Source: Prevotella sp. E2-28 (GTDB taxonomy: Bacteria > Bacteroidota > Bacteroidia > Bacteroidales > Bacteroidaceae). From it: 64,000 bases of DNA. The DNA is taken from NCBI RefSeq assembly GCF_022024055.1, contig NZ_CP091788.1, positions 248,001 to 312,000 on the forward strand, in the 5' to 3' direction. The notes under the pieces are model-generated. The model was given only the letters and a program-made list of their open reading frames with translations, was not told where the DNA came from and did not search any database. Positions 45,942-53,854 of the stretch are shown here, piece after piece. A program made the position numbers and the translations under genes. Position 1 is the first letter of the stretch, and the number at the start of each line of letters is the position of its first letter.

Positions 45942-46091
45942 ATGTCTAAAGAAAAGCATTTAAACGCTAAGCAGAAAGCTTACGCTGAGAAACAAGAGAA
46001 ACAAGGACGCAACGTGGTGAACTGGATTTTCGGAATCCTGATTCTCTTCGCAATTGCATTCTGTGCTTACACTATCTACAATTTCGCTTAA
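45942..46091 (+). CDS. Small single-pass membrane protein, 49 residues
   Basis: ATG at 45942 to TAA at 46091. The product starts with a charged stretch (MSKEKHLNAKQKAYAEKQEK) and ends with one hydrophobic helix (about residues 28-46, WIFGILILFAIAFCAYTI). It sits 27 bp after prfB and 3 bp before the CYTH gene, so it is probably co-transcribed. The positive amino half followed by a helix fits a cytoplasm-facing inner-membrane protein. Function unknown to me. Confidence 0.75.
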   Translation: MSKEKHLNAKQKAYAEKQEKQGRNVVNWIFGILILFAIAFCAYTIYNFA

Positions 46092-46094
46092 CCA

Positions 46095-46580
46095 ATGAGT
46101 GGAATGGAGATAGAACGAAAATTCTTGGTGCGCGGCAATGATTTCAAAAACCGCGCACACAAGAGTTATCGTATTAAACAAGGTTATATCAGCAGTGGTA
46201 ATGGGCGCACCGTGCGTGTCCGTATCCGCGACAATCAGGGCTTTTTAACGATTAAAGGACCTTCGCTCGACGGAGGCTTGAGTCGTTATGAGTTTGAAAA
46301 GGAAATCTCATTGGAAGAGGCTGAGCAGCTTTTCCTAATCTGTGAGCCTGGCGTAATAGATAAGACCCGCTATCTGGTAGCTAGTGGCAAACATACTTTC
46401 GAGGTCGATGAGTTTTATGGCGATAATGAAGGACTGGTGATAGCAGAGGTAGAACTCTCAGCACCAGATGAACCCTACGAAAAGCCTGATTTTATTGGCG
46501 AAGAGGTTACGGGCGATAAGCGATATTATAATTCGCACCTCAGAAAGAATCCTTATAAGATGTGGAAGAACGAGACCTAA
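46095..46580 (+). CDS. CYTH-domain protein (triphosphate tunnel metalloenzyme)
   Basis: A 161-residue protein with the family signature EIERKFLV (residues 5-12) and alternating basic and acidic residues in the strands that line the tunnel (KQGYI, RVRIRDNQGFLTIKG, EFEKEIS). Related bacterial proteins hydrolyse inorganic triphosphate or thiamine triphosphate; CyaB-type adenylate cyclase is less likely at this length. It follows the small membrane protein by three bases and overlaps the convergent vanZ-like gene by four. Confidence 0.9.
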   Translation: MSGMEIERKFLVRGNDFKNRAHKSYRIKQGYISSGNGRTVRVRIRDNQGFLTIKGPSLDGGLSRYEFEKEISLEEAEQLFLICEPGVIDKTRYLVASGKHTFEVDEFYGDNEGLVIAEVELSAPDEPYEKPDFIGEEVTGDKRYYNSHLRKNPYKMWKNET

Positions 46581-46963
46581 CTCTTCTTCCACATTTTTTT
46601 GAGACCTAATCCTATGCCGATGGCTAATGTGCAGCCAAAGGCATCGGCGCCAAAGTCGAGCCATTCGCCAGAGCGGTTAGTTGTGCAATAAGCCTGCACT
46701 AGTTCTATGATTCCTCCCATTAAAACTGGAGCTAGCCAAGCCCAAAGAAAGAGTTTCTGCTTGTTGGTAGTTTGATGGTGGCGCAGATATTCGAACCAGA
46801 TGACGCTGCAAGTGCCGCCATACATCACGAAGTGCGTCCATTTATCAAGGAAATTGATGCTTGGTAATTCTATATAATCTGGTGGTAAAAACCATATGGA
46901 GAGGTACCAAACTAATGCTATGCAGAGCAATGATAGTGGGTATTTCTTAATAATTTGCAACAT
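46577..46963 (-). CDS. VanZ-family membrane protein
   Basis: A 128-residue protein with four predicted membrane helices and the VanZ-like pattern (FLDKWTHFVMYGGTCSVIWF, then GGIIELVQAY and DFGADAFGCTLAIGIG). The D/K W H F position and the ElxQ segment are conserved in this family. VanZ confers low-level teicoplanin resistance in enterococci, but in Bacteroidetes the general role is unknown, so I would not infer resistance. Confidence 0.88.
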   Translation of the reverse strand: MLQIIKKYPLSLLCIALVWYLSIWFLPPDYIELPSINFLDKWTHFVMYGGTCSVIWFEYLRHHQTTNKQKLFLWAWLAPVLMGGIIELVQAYCTTNRSGEWLDFGADAFGCTLAIGIGLGLKKMWKKS

Positions 46964-46991
46964 TTTGTGATTTTTGCTTTCAATTAGGCTG

Positions 46992-46999
46992 CAAAAGTA
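46992..46999 (-). promoter_or_regulatory. -7 box of the VanZ-family gene
   Basis: Reads TACTTTTG on the minus strand, 28 bases before the ATG. Confidence 0.6.
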
Positions 47000-47011
47000 C
47001 GAATTATTTTA

Positions 47012-47019
47012 TAATTTTG
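47012..47019 (+). promoter_or_regulatory. -7 box of the NSS transporter gene
   Basis: TAATTTTG, divergent from the VanZ promoter; the two boxes are only 12 bp apart. The leader to the ATG at 47071 is about 45 nt. Confidence 0.65.
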
Positions 47020-47070
47020 CAAGCGAATTCAACTAATAGGTATTAAGTATTGAAATTTGATGTTTAGGAA

Positions 47071-48468
47071 ATGACTACAGAGAGAGCAAGTTTCGGAACA
47101 AAACTAGGCATTATTCTGGCTACAGCAGGTTCGGCGGTAGGCCTGGGTAATGTGTGGCGTTTTCCATATATGACAGGGCAGAACGGTGGTGCTGCTTTTA
47201 TACTTGTATATATTGCATGTGTCATCATACTGGGTATTCCCTGTATGCTTAATGAGTTTATCATTGGACGCAGGGCTCAGGCTAATACGGCACGTTCTTA
47301 TGCCCGCTTGGCGAATGGTACCCCCTGGCGACTCATTGGTCTCTTCGGTGTCTTTACAGGTTTCCTGATTACAGGCTATTATGTGGTAGTTTCAGGCTGG
47401 TGCCTTCAGTATATCTATGCCTCGGCAGCGGGCCATTTAAATGGCGATGCCAACTATGTAAAGACCTATTTCGAAACCTTCTCGTCACATCCTTGGAAAC
47501 CCATCTTGTGGATGCTGATTTTTATGCTGATATGCCACTTCATTATTTCACGCGGTGTAGAGAAAGGTATTGAGAAAGGCTCAAAGATGATGATGCCCCT
47601 GCTCTTTATCTTGTTGGTGGTTATTGCTGTGGCCTCATGTCTGCTGCCAGGTGCAGGCAAGGGTATCTCGTTCTTGTTTAATCCTGATTTCTCTAAGGTG
47701 GACAGCAATGTGCTGCTGGGCGCTTTAGGACAGGCTTTCTATTCACTTAGCGTAGGTATGGGATGCTTGTGTACATACGCCAGCTATTTTAAGAAGGAGA
47801 CACATCTCACGAAGTCGGCAGTTCAGATTGTAAGTATCGACTCGCTGATAGCCATCTTGGCAGGCCTGATGATATTCCCTGCCTTCTTTGCTATCTATCC
47901 TAACGCTCCAGAGTTAATGAGTGACCCCAGTCAGGCCAGTCAGTATTGTGGCCCAGGCTTGGTGTTCATCACGTTGCCCAGTGTCTTCCAACAGGCCTTC
48001 TCTGGTGTTCCCTTCTTGGGCGAAGTTGTAGCTTTGTTGTTCTATGCGTTGCTGTCGCTGGCAGCCCTGACATCATTGATGTCGCTCCATGAGGTCAGCA
48101 CAGCTTTCTTCCATGAGGAGTTAAAGATTTCTCGTCGTTGGGGAGCAACCCTCGTCACAGTGTTGTGTGCTGTGATAGGTGTGTTCTGCTCTTTGTCGTT
48201 TGGCGATGGTCGTGAATGGCTGATGGTAGGCGGCAAGTCGATATTTAATTGGTTCGACTTCCTCACAGGTCAGATATTCTTGCCTACAGGCGGACTGCTC
48301 ACCTGTTTATTCCTGGGCTGGTATGTTCCAAAGCATATTGTAAAAGATGAGTTTACTAATGGAGGCACGTTGCGTGGTCGTTTCTTTGGCATTTACCTGT
48401 TTGCCGTACGCTATGTATGTCCCATCTGTATTCTGCTTATCTTCCTGCATCAGTTTGGGGTGATTTGA
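47071..48468 (+). CDS. Sodium-dependent transporter, NSS (SNF) family
   Basis: A 465-residue transporter with about 11-12 membrane segments. The N-terminal GSAVGLGNVWRFPYM block contains the unwound TM1 region that binds sodium and substrate; it resembles bacterial amino-acid NSS members such as LeuT and MhsT. Solute specificity cannot be read from the sequence; neutral or aromatic amino acids are the usual ones. The HhH gene starts two bases after its stop, so both share a transcript. Confidence 0.93.
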   Translation: MTTERASFGTKLGIILATAGSAVGLGNVWRFPYMTGQNGGAAFILVYIACVIILGIPCMLNEFIIGRRAQANTARSYARLANGTPWRLIGLFGVFTGFLITGYYVVVSGWCLQYIYASAAGHLNGDANYVKTYFETFSSHPWKPILWMLIFMLICHFIISRGVEKGIEKGSKMMMPLLFILLVVIAVASCLLPGAGKGISFLFNPDFSKVDSNVLLGALGQAFYSLSVGMGCLCTYASYFKKETHLTKSAVQIVSIDSLIAILAGLMIFPAFFAIYPNAPELMSDPSQASQYCGPGLVFITLPSVFQQAFSGVPFLGEVVALLFYALLSLAALTSLMSLHEVSTAFFHEELKISRRWGATLVTVLCAVIGVFCSLSFGDGREWLMVGGKSIFNWFDFLTGQIFLPTGGLLTCLFLGWYVPKHIVKDEFTNGGTLRGRFFGIYLFAVRYVCPICILLIFLHQFGVI

Positions 48469-48469
48469 C

Positions 48470-49360
48470 ATGAAACCAAGCGACCTTTTTTATCTAAACC
48501 GTCACGACCGGCATATCTTGCTGGTGTTGCTCTCTGTGGCTGTTGTAGCCTTTGGCTTGATGTTTCTTGTGGATGAAAACGAAGGGGAGCCTACTTCTAG
48601 TTCTCCTAGTTCAACTAGTAAAACTAGTAAGACTAGTCCTGCTAGATCTACTAGTCATTACTACCAGCAGCCTTCGCGTCGAGTAGAGCGTTTTGCTTTT
48701 GACCCCAACACAGCAGATAGCACACAACTGCTCAGACTGGGCCTGCAATCTTGGCAAGTAAGGAATATCTATAAGTATAGGGCTGCGGGTGGTATCTATC
48801 GCAAGAAGGAAGATTTTGCGAAACTCTATGGCCTCACCGTCAAGCAGTATCGTGAACTGGAGCCCTATATCCAGATTTCTGCCGACTATCAGCCAGCTTC
48901 TACGCTGGTTAAGGAGAAACAGCATGTTGTGTACGAGCGTGATACCTTGCGCTATCCTGTGAAGATTGCTGAGGGCGAGCATATCGAGTTGAATGCATCA
49001 GACACGTCTTTATATAAAAAGGTGCCAGGCGTTGGTAGTTACTATGCACGTAAAATAGCCGAGTATGGGCGTCGGCTGGGTGGCTTTGTTAGTGCCAATC
49101 AGTTGGACGAGATTGAGAACTTCCCTTCCGACTCGAAGAAATACTTCTCTGTCAATGCTTCTGGTGTGCATCAACTAAATGTCAACCGCCTGTCATTGAA
49201 TGATTTGAAGCGTCATCCATACATCAACTACTATCAGGCCAAAGCAATTACTGATTATCGTCGTCTGCATGGTCCTCTTCATTCTTTGAACGACCTGCGT
49301 CTCCTCCCTGACTTTTCTGCAGAGGCTATCAAGCGACTGGAGCCCTATGTCTGCTTCTAG
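48470..49360 (+). CDS. Helix-hairpin-helix DNA-binding protein, ComEA-like, membrane anchored
   Basis: A 296-residue protein with one N-terminal membrane helix (about 14-32), a low-complexity Ser/Thr linker (about 43-62) and ComEA-type helix-hairpin-helix segments: DPNTADSTQLLRLGLQSWQVRNI, then VPGVGSYYARKIAEYG, and LNDLRLLPDFSAEAIKRL near the C-terminus. ComEA binds incoming DNA at the outer face of the inner membrane during transformation; a structural or DNA-binding envelope role is the safe reading. The linker is coded by a strictly 9-bp repeat containing CTAG (see repeat at 48597). Co-transcribed with the NSS transporter. Confidence 0.85.
   Translation: MKPSDLFYLNRHDRHILLVLLSVAVVAFGLMFLVDENEGEPTSSSPSSTSKTSKTSPARSTSHYYQQPSRRVERFAFDPNTADSTQLLRLGLQSWQVRNIYKYRAAGGIYRKKEDFAKLYGLTVKQYRELEPYIQISADYQPASTLVKEKQHVVYERDTLRYPVKIAEGEHIELNASDTSLYKKVPGVGSYYARKIAEYGRRLGGFVSANQLDEIENFPSDSKKYFSVNASGVHQLNVNRLSLNDLKRHPYINYYQAKAITDYRRLHGPLHSLNDLRLLPDFSAEAIKRLEPYVCF
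48597..48659 (+). repeat. 9-bp minisatellite with CTAG in each unit, inside the HhH gene
   Basis: CTAG starts at 48597, 48606, 48615, 48624, 48633, 48642 and 48651, exactly every 9 bp. Units are CTAGT or CTAGA plus four bases. The repeat codes for the Ser/Thr-rich linker, three residues per unit. Confidence 0.9.
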
Positions 49361-49394
49361 GAAAACGTAGCGAACAAGAAAGCATGCTTATCGT

Positions 49395-49424
49395 GAAGTC
49401 CTTTTCCATAGGACTTCCTGCGTT
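49395..49424 (+). terminator. Terminator after the HhH gene
   Basis: A 7-bp stem (GAAGTCC 49395-49401 with GGACTTC 49411-49417), 9-nt loop, then CTGCGTTTTTTATT. Confidence 0.75.
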
Positions 49425-49430
49425 TTTTAT

Positions 49431-49505
49431 TCACCACTCATAATCCTCGATAAATCTGTCGAAAAGGATGTCGTTGTTCCAGCCAGCCTCGCGGAAATAT
49501 TGGCA
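49431..49505 (-). pseudogene. 3' fragment of a DUF6078 gene
   Basis: On the minus strand this encodes QYFREAGWNNDILFDRFIEDY and EW before a stop, closely matching the last 23 residues of the DUF6078 protein at 51049-51489. No upstream part is present: the DUF4143 ATPase gene ends 15 bp away on the same strand. It looks like the tail of a second DUF6078 copy left after an insertion or deletion. Confidence 0.85.
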
Positions 49506-49519
49506 TATTTATCTGTATC

Positions 49520-50863
49520 CTATAGGAAATATGCTAGATATGCAGGCAGATATTTCATCGCTTCCTCTCGTGCATAATCCTTTGTATAAATGAGAAAACG
49601 CTCATTGGTGATACGCGACGAGAATTTCTTGCAAAATGCATCTATGGATGCATGTGTTTTATATGAAGAGGACTTAACTTCGATTGGAAGTATCTTAGTC
49701 CCGCGAGACAACAGGAAATCGACCTCATAATTGTGTTTCCCACTTTCTGTTGGCCATGAATGATAGAACAGTTTGTTGCCGGAAGCTGTAAGCATCTGAG
49801 CCACGATATTCTCATATAGGTATCCAAGGTTAGTGGCAAGTTTATCGCTGAGAAGTTTCTCGTAGATGACGTTTTCTGTAAATGCTTTATCCCTAAATGC
49901 CAACGTGACAAAGAGACCAGTGTCACCAACAAACATTTTGTACGACTCCAAATCCTCTGTACTTCCAAGACCTATATTGGGATCATCACAGTGGTGTGAG
50001 ATGTTCACTGTTTTTGTCTTCTCCATCTCAGAGATAAGTTCTATATAATCTTCCGTCCTTGCCTTGGGAATGACACTGGAAATCTGATAGCGAGAGGCAT
50101 TGCTGGTGAGTTGGGCTGGTATAGCAGCGAATATGCGTGCTGCCTTTCCCGACGGATCGATTTTTCCAAAATCCTCGTCATACAAGTCTAAAATGAGTCT
50201 TTTGGCTCGGTCTACCATCTCAAAGTTATTCGTCTCCATATAGGCATCCACAGACTGAGGCATACCACCAACAAGCATATAGAGACGGAAATCTCGCATC
50301 AGTTTTCTATGTGCTTCTTTTAATGGATGTGGATTGCCCCAGACTGTACGGAGTAATGGGATTGTAGACGTATCGCCTAATGCCCAACGAAACTCTTCAT
50401 AATCCATTGGATACATGCAGATACGTTCTTCTTCGCTGGGAATGAGTATGTTCTTTGTATTCTTTCGAATAGAAATAAGGGAGCCTGTTTCTATATAGTC
50501 GTAACGATGGTCTTCTACAAACGACTTGATTGCCTGACGAGCAAGAGGCTGGAATTGCACTTCATCAAAGACAATAAGAGATTTTCGTTCAATTAATTGC
50601 ACGCCAAAAATCAGTTGAAGCCTCAGGAAGATATAATTGAGATCAGATACGTCGTTAAAGAGATCTTTGACCTCCTTTGAACATTTGGTGAAATCGATAA
50701 AGATGAAGGACTCATACTCGTTCTGAGCAAAGGTCTTGACTATGGTTGACTTGCCGATACGACGAGCACCTTCAATGAGAAGAGCGCTATTCCCGTTGCT
50801 TTGCTGCTTCCACTTGAGTAGTTGGTCGTATATTTTACGTTTGAAAAGTCTTTTAGGCTCCAT
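49520..50863 (-). CDS. ATP-binding protein with DUF4143 domain
   Basis: A 447-residue AAA-type ATPase of the AAA_14 plus DUF4143 group. Walker A is GARRIGKST (residues 32-40), Walker B SLIVFDEVQF (about 94-103), and the C-terminal half carries KLFYHSWPTESGKHNYEVDFLLS, a DUF4143 block with a PD-(D/E)xK-like EVDFLL...EVK pattern. These proteins are frequent and multiply copied in Bacteroidetes genomes and have no established role. It occupies the island beside the DUF6078 fragment and has its own -7 box (50886-50893). Confidence 0.88.
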   Translation of the reverse strand: MEPKRLFKRKIYDQLLKWKQQSNGNSALLIEGARRIGKSTIVKTFAQNEYESFIFIDFTKCSKEVKDLFNDVSDLNYIFLRLQLIFGVQLIERKSLIVFDEVQFQPLARQAIKSFVEDHRYDYIETGSLISIRKNTKNILIPSEEERICMYPMDYEEFRWALGDTSTIPLLRTVWGNPHPLKEAHRKLMRDFRLYMLVGGMPQSVDAYMETNNFEMVDRAKRLILDLYDEDFGKIDPSGKAARIFAAIPAQLTSNASRYQISSVIPKARTEDYIELISEMEKTKTVNISHHCDDPNIGLGSTEDLESYKMFVGDTGLFVTLAFRDKAFTENVIYEKLLSDKLATNLGYLYENIVAQMLTASGNKLFYHSWPTESGKHNYEVDFLLSRGTKILPIEVKSSSYKTHASIDAFCKKFSSRITNERFLIYTKDYAREEAMKYLPAYLAYFL

Positions 50864-50885
50864 AAATTCTTTGTTTTTAACGGTG

Positions 50886-50893
50886 CAAATATA
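50886..50893 (-). promoter_or_regulatory. -7 box of the DUF4143 ATPase gene
   Basis: Reads TATATTTG on the minus strand, 22 bases before the ATG. Confidence 0.55.
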
Positions 50894-50933
50894 GGGAATT
50901 ATTTCCTTTCCTCAAAATTTTTTAGTGTCAAAA

Positions 50934-50984
50934 CCGCAAAATTCTCAAAATTTATTTGGCTGAATTCCGCAAAATTCTCAAAAT
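50934..50984. repeat. Two 18-bp direct repeats upstream of the ATPase gene
   Basis: CCGCAAAATTCTCAAAAT occurs at 50934-50951 and 50967-50984, a period of 33 bp, with a partial third CTCAAAAT at about 50911. They lie between the ATPase promoter and the DUF6078 gene. Confidence 0.75.
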
Positions 50985-51048
50985 CTTCGTGGTTTTCTGT
51001 ACTAGAGTTTTAATTTGACTGCATTGTTTTCAGTCCAGAACTCATATT

Positions 51049-51489
51049 TTACCACTCATAATCCTCGACGAAACCATCGAAAATGACGTCACCATTCCAG
51101 CCAGCCTCGCGGAAATACTGGCGTATCTCCTCTTGGACGGTAGGAGGGATGAGGCGCTCGCCATTGCGAAACTCATAATAATAGGTGCGGCAATGACTGT
51201 TGATGAGGTGCTGACGCACGTACGGCTCCACCCGTTTGGGCATATCTTCATTGAAGAGGTGCGTCATACCCTTGGCATACTTCACCTTCTCAGCCTTGCG
51301 GAATAGGGAACAGTTGGTTGTGCCTACATCCTGAAAACGGGGATTGACACAATGGTAGGAACTTGTGGTGTCAGGCATCTTCTGCCCCACCAAATAACGT
51401 AGGCAACACTCCTTCAAGGGACAGTTGTCTGCGAAACAAACAATATAGCCATTTTCGGCTTTTTCTTTAAAGATATCTTTCTCTTTCAT
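51049..51489 (-). CDS. DUF6078 family protein
   Basis: A 146-residue protein seen in Bacteroidales accessory regions. It has several Cys residues in the N-terminal half (NCPLKECCLRYLVG and later CSLFRK), a middle with basic residues, and a C-terminal YFREAGWNGDVIF block ending EDYEW. No known fold can be assigned by eye; the Cys pattern could bind a metal. It stands between two island genes of the same orientation and is duplicated as a remnant at 49431-49505. Confidence 0.75.
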   Translation of the reverse strand: MKEKDIFKEKAENGYIVCFADNCPLKECCLRYLVGQKMPDTTSSYHCVNPRFQDVGTTNCSLFRKAEKVKYAKGMTHLFNEDMPKRVEPYVRQHLINSHCRTYYYEFRNGERLIPPTVQEEIRQYFREAGWNGDVIFDGFVEDYEW

Positions 51490-51510
51490 GTTTTTTATTC
51501 TTTTTGTTAA

Positions 51511-51603
51511 CCCTCACTCAAATCTCTTGGAATGCCTTTGTACAGCGGGGTCGTGGGAGATTGAGGATACCTTTCATCCTACACTCATCCTCACCACACC
51601 CTC
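51511..51603 (-). repeat. Composite repeat, third copy of module B (diverged)
   Basis: On the minus strand it ends CCAAGAGATTTGAGTGAGGG and begins with GGTGAGGATGAGTGTAGGAT-like sequence, matching the edges of module B at 14168-14264 and 53265-53358. The middle differs. Lies between the VapE-like and DUF6078 genes. Confidence 0.7.
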
Positions 51604-51621
51604 ACCATACCCTCAACAGCC

Positions 51622-52857
51622 TCAGGCCGCTTTATAGACTTTTGCTGATTTCTTAATAGGTACAGCCTTGAAATAGCAGGCATGAGCACGACTGGTATTG
51701 TCGTAACCCAGAAGCTTCATGGCCTTTCCCAAACGGACTCGCGTGCTGATATTGTCAGTAAACGAGGGATAGAGATTTTGGATATAGGCTATTAACTCAG
51801 AGACATTCATCGGGGTGACGTGCTCGTCCTCAGCAGGTTTGCGGAAGCAGACCTTGATGATTTCCACGATGTCTTTCTGCTCCATAAACTCCTGATTGAG
51901 TTGCTGGATACGCGCCACCTCGTCATTGTTAAACCAATAAGGTGCTTTCTGCTCACGCAACTCATAGACCACCTGCGCATAGAGCTGCTCATAGTCAATC
52001 TCGCCAGAGTTGTCGATATACTGTCCTTGCGGAATCTGCAGACAGATATAGCGACGACTACCCGTGACGTCTGACAGCGGATGAGGATTATTCGTCGTAG
52101 AGATGAACGAGGCAAAGCGGGCACGGTCTTCCTGCGCGCAGCCATAGATAGGACGCCCGTTCACCTTACTCTTAGAAAGCGTCTGCTTCAGGGATGCATG
52201 TTGACTGGGACGGATGGCCTCCAACTCATCCAGACACACCAGCAAGTTGTTTGTCAGGGCCATCTCCTTGTCGAACTTATTCGAGAGGTTCAGATGATCC
52301 AGGAAATACTGACGCAGGTGGGCAGGAAGCAGACGCTTGAAGAAGGTGGTCTTACCACATCCCTGAGCGCCGATAAGCGTAGGTACGACCTCATTTCCAT
52401 GCAAGGTGTCCATCTGGAGCCAGTGGGCCACCGATGAGCGGAGCCAGATAGAGAGAAACGCCAACTGCTCAGAACTGATTCCTGGCAGACGTGAGAAGAG
52501 CTGAGCCACGTGGTTCTGTCCGTTCCACTGTGGCAGATGGTCCAGGTATTCGCGGATAGGGTTATACGCGCATACCTCTTCAGAATGAATATATTCCACG
52601 ATGTCCGTCTTGGGATTACTGCCCTCGCAGATATCCTCGCGCTTGGCGCGCAGGATGATGCTGTTCAGGGCCTCCTGGGTCAGCGGACGATAGTCGGATG
52701 AGTGACCATCAGCCGACTTCGTGGCGAACTCCACCTTTCCGTTCAGCAGGTTACGACGGAAACAGTAGTTTTCGGTTAGAAACTGTTCTGCGGCAAGCGC
52801 AGATACGACAGGAGCATTGAGTGCCCCACCATTGATGAGTACTTCGTTTTTGTTCAT
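51622..52857 (-). CDS. VapE/DUF3874-type P-loop ATPase
   Basis: A 411-residue protein resembling the virulence-associated E (VapE/VirE) ATPases with a C-terminal DUF3874 region. Walker A is GAQGCGKTT (residues 163-171), Walker B LLVCLDELEA (about 205-214), and TTNNPHPLSDVTGSRRYICL contains a conserved Arg. Such genes occur in Bacteroidetes mobilizable elements and phages, often near relaxases, and may assist DNA replication or transfer. A probable relaxase remnant lies at 53400-53693. It has its own -7 box (52950-52957). Confidence 0.86.
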   Translation of the reverse strand: MNKNEVLINGGALNAPVVSALAAEQFLTENYCFRRNLLNGKVEFATKSADGHSSDYRPLTQEALNSIILRAKREDICEGSNPKTDIVEYIHSEEVCAYNPIREYLDHLPQWNGQNHVAQLFSRLPGISSEQLAFLSIWLRSSVAHWLQMDTLHGNEVVPTLIGAQGCGKTTFFKRLLPAHLRQYFLDHLNLSNKFDKEMALTNNLLVCLDELEAIRPSQHASLKQTLSKSKVNGRPIYGCAQEDRARFASFISTTNNPHPLSDVTGSRRYICLQIPQGQYIDNSGEIDYEQLYAQVVYELREQKAPYWFNNDEVARIQQLNQEFMEQKDIVEIIKVCFRKPAEDEHVTPMNVSELIAYIQNLYPSFTDNISTRVRLGKAMKLLGYDNTSRAHACYFKAVPIKKSAKVYKAA

Positions 52858-52949
52858 AAAAAGATTTTTAATTAGTGTTTTTAAATGGTTTTAAGGTTCC
52901 CCGTCTCAGGTTATCCTTTGCAGTTGCACTTGTGTCTCAAATGCAACTG

Positions 52950-52957
52950 CAAAGATA
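52950..52957 (-). promoter_or_regulatory. -7 box of the VapE-like gene
   Basis: Reads TATCTTTG on the minus strand, 92 bases before the ATG, leaving a leader of about 85 nt. Confidence 0.6.
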
Positions 52958-53067
52958 CAAAAAAAATGGCCGTTTTGCAAGACTTTTCCCCAAAAAGTTG
53001 TGATTTCTTGCTGCATTTAACACTTTGTTTTGTAGTATAAATCATGGGACCCGTAAGGTCAGAAAAA

Positions 53068-53358
53068 GTACGCCCTTAGCGGACTCGCAGTCCGAAGCCG
53101 ACGGACTCTGAGTCCGCCCCCTACGGACGGGCTTTTTGAAGGAATCATCCTATAATTATGCGATAACGAAACGACGTGTTGATAGTGGTAAAATGCCGAG
53201 TTATTGATAATAACACGCCAAGTTGTTGGTTGCGAAACGGCATCTTGCTCAAATTCCTTTTGAGTGAGGGTCAGTGTAGGGTGAGTGTAGGGTCAAGAGT
53301 ACCCTACACTGGGCTCAAAGCCTTTACCACAGGGCGTTTCAAGAGATTTGAGTGAGGG
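53068..53358. repeat. Composite palindromic repeat, copy 2 (module A inverted, module B direct)
   Basis: Module A (53068-53270) is the reverse complement of 13953-14154, including the GGCGGACT...AGTCCGC core at about 53078-53120, the tandem-unit stretch and the terminal CTCACTCAAAAG. Module B (53265-53358) runs in the same direction as in copy 1 and ends at GATTTGAGTGAGGG. By eye the last 100 bp of module A are about 85 percent identical to copy 1. It fills the gap between the VapE gene and the relaxase fragment. Confidence 0.85.
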
Positions 53359-53369
53359 AGTGGGATAAA

Positions 53370-53401
53370 AAAGCGGTAGAACCTGTTGATTCTACCGCTT
53401 T
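53370..53401 (-). terminator. Hairpin, likely minus-strand terminator
   Basis: A 12-bp perfect stem (AAAGCGGTAGAA with TTCTACCGCTTT) and an 8-nt loop; on the minus strand six Ts follow. It lies just left of the relaxase remnant and may be a leftover of the element or end a transcript from the histidine kinase side. Confidence 0.6.
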
Positions 53402-53693
53402 CTGTCGGGATGAGGTTGCTGCCGAACCTGGAGTTAACTATATCAAAAGACTCGGACTCGACATGGTCGAAGGTGTGGCTGATGATGTGGATAAGGTGGC
53501 TGCTACAACTGCCTGCCTGTTTTTTGGTTTCCTCGATGGTGCTACCACCATCTCAGAATCCTATGGCGGTGGTGGCGGTAATAACGAACTACCCAAGAAG
53601 AAGGACAACGAGGATGACCTCTCCTTCGCCCGAAGATGTCATCAGATGGCCAAGGCTATGCATGCACCGAGGTACAGGCTTAGGAGAGGGTAA
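53400..53693 (+). pseudogene. C-terminal remnant of a probable mobilization relaxase
   Basis: An open stretch whose end resembles the C-terminus of Bacteroidetes mobilization relaxases: a Gly-rich block (GGGGGNN), a charged KKKDNEDD segment, then LSFARRCHQMAKAMHAP. The frame opens inside the composite repeat and across a terminator hairpin (53370-53401), so no proper start exists and the catalytic N-terminal half is missing. The assignment rests on pattern memory and is tentative, but a nearby VapE-like gene is the expected companion. Confidence 0.5.
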
Positions 53694-53854
53694 ACAGATG
53701 GGATATTGGAAAGTCGTAGTTCTTTATGAGTTCGTCTGTCCATGATTTCAAAGAAACAATGGATGGGGCAAAAAAGCTTTTATTTGGCGGTGAAATGCAA
53801 AAAAAACTTATTTCACCGCTGAATAAACGTTATTTTCACATATTGAGTTTGTCG
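53694..53854. other. Spacer with a hairpin beyond the histidine kinase stop
   Basis: No gene seen. A 10-bp stem (GCGGTGAAAT 53789-53798 with ATTTCACCGC 53812-53821) has a 13-nt A-rich loop. It lies 34 bases past the kinase stop and could be its terminator, although no long T run follows on the minus strand. Confidence 0.5.

Noticed and set aside
46577..46963. VanZ-family gene as evidence of glycopeptide resistance
   Set aside because: No vanHAX genes or other context; the family is widespread with unknown roles.
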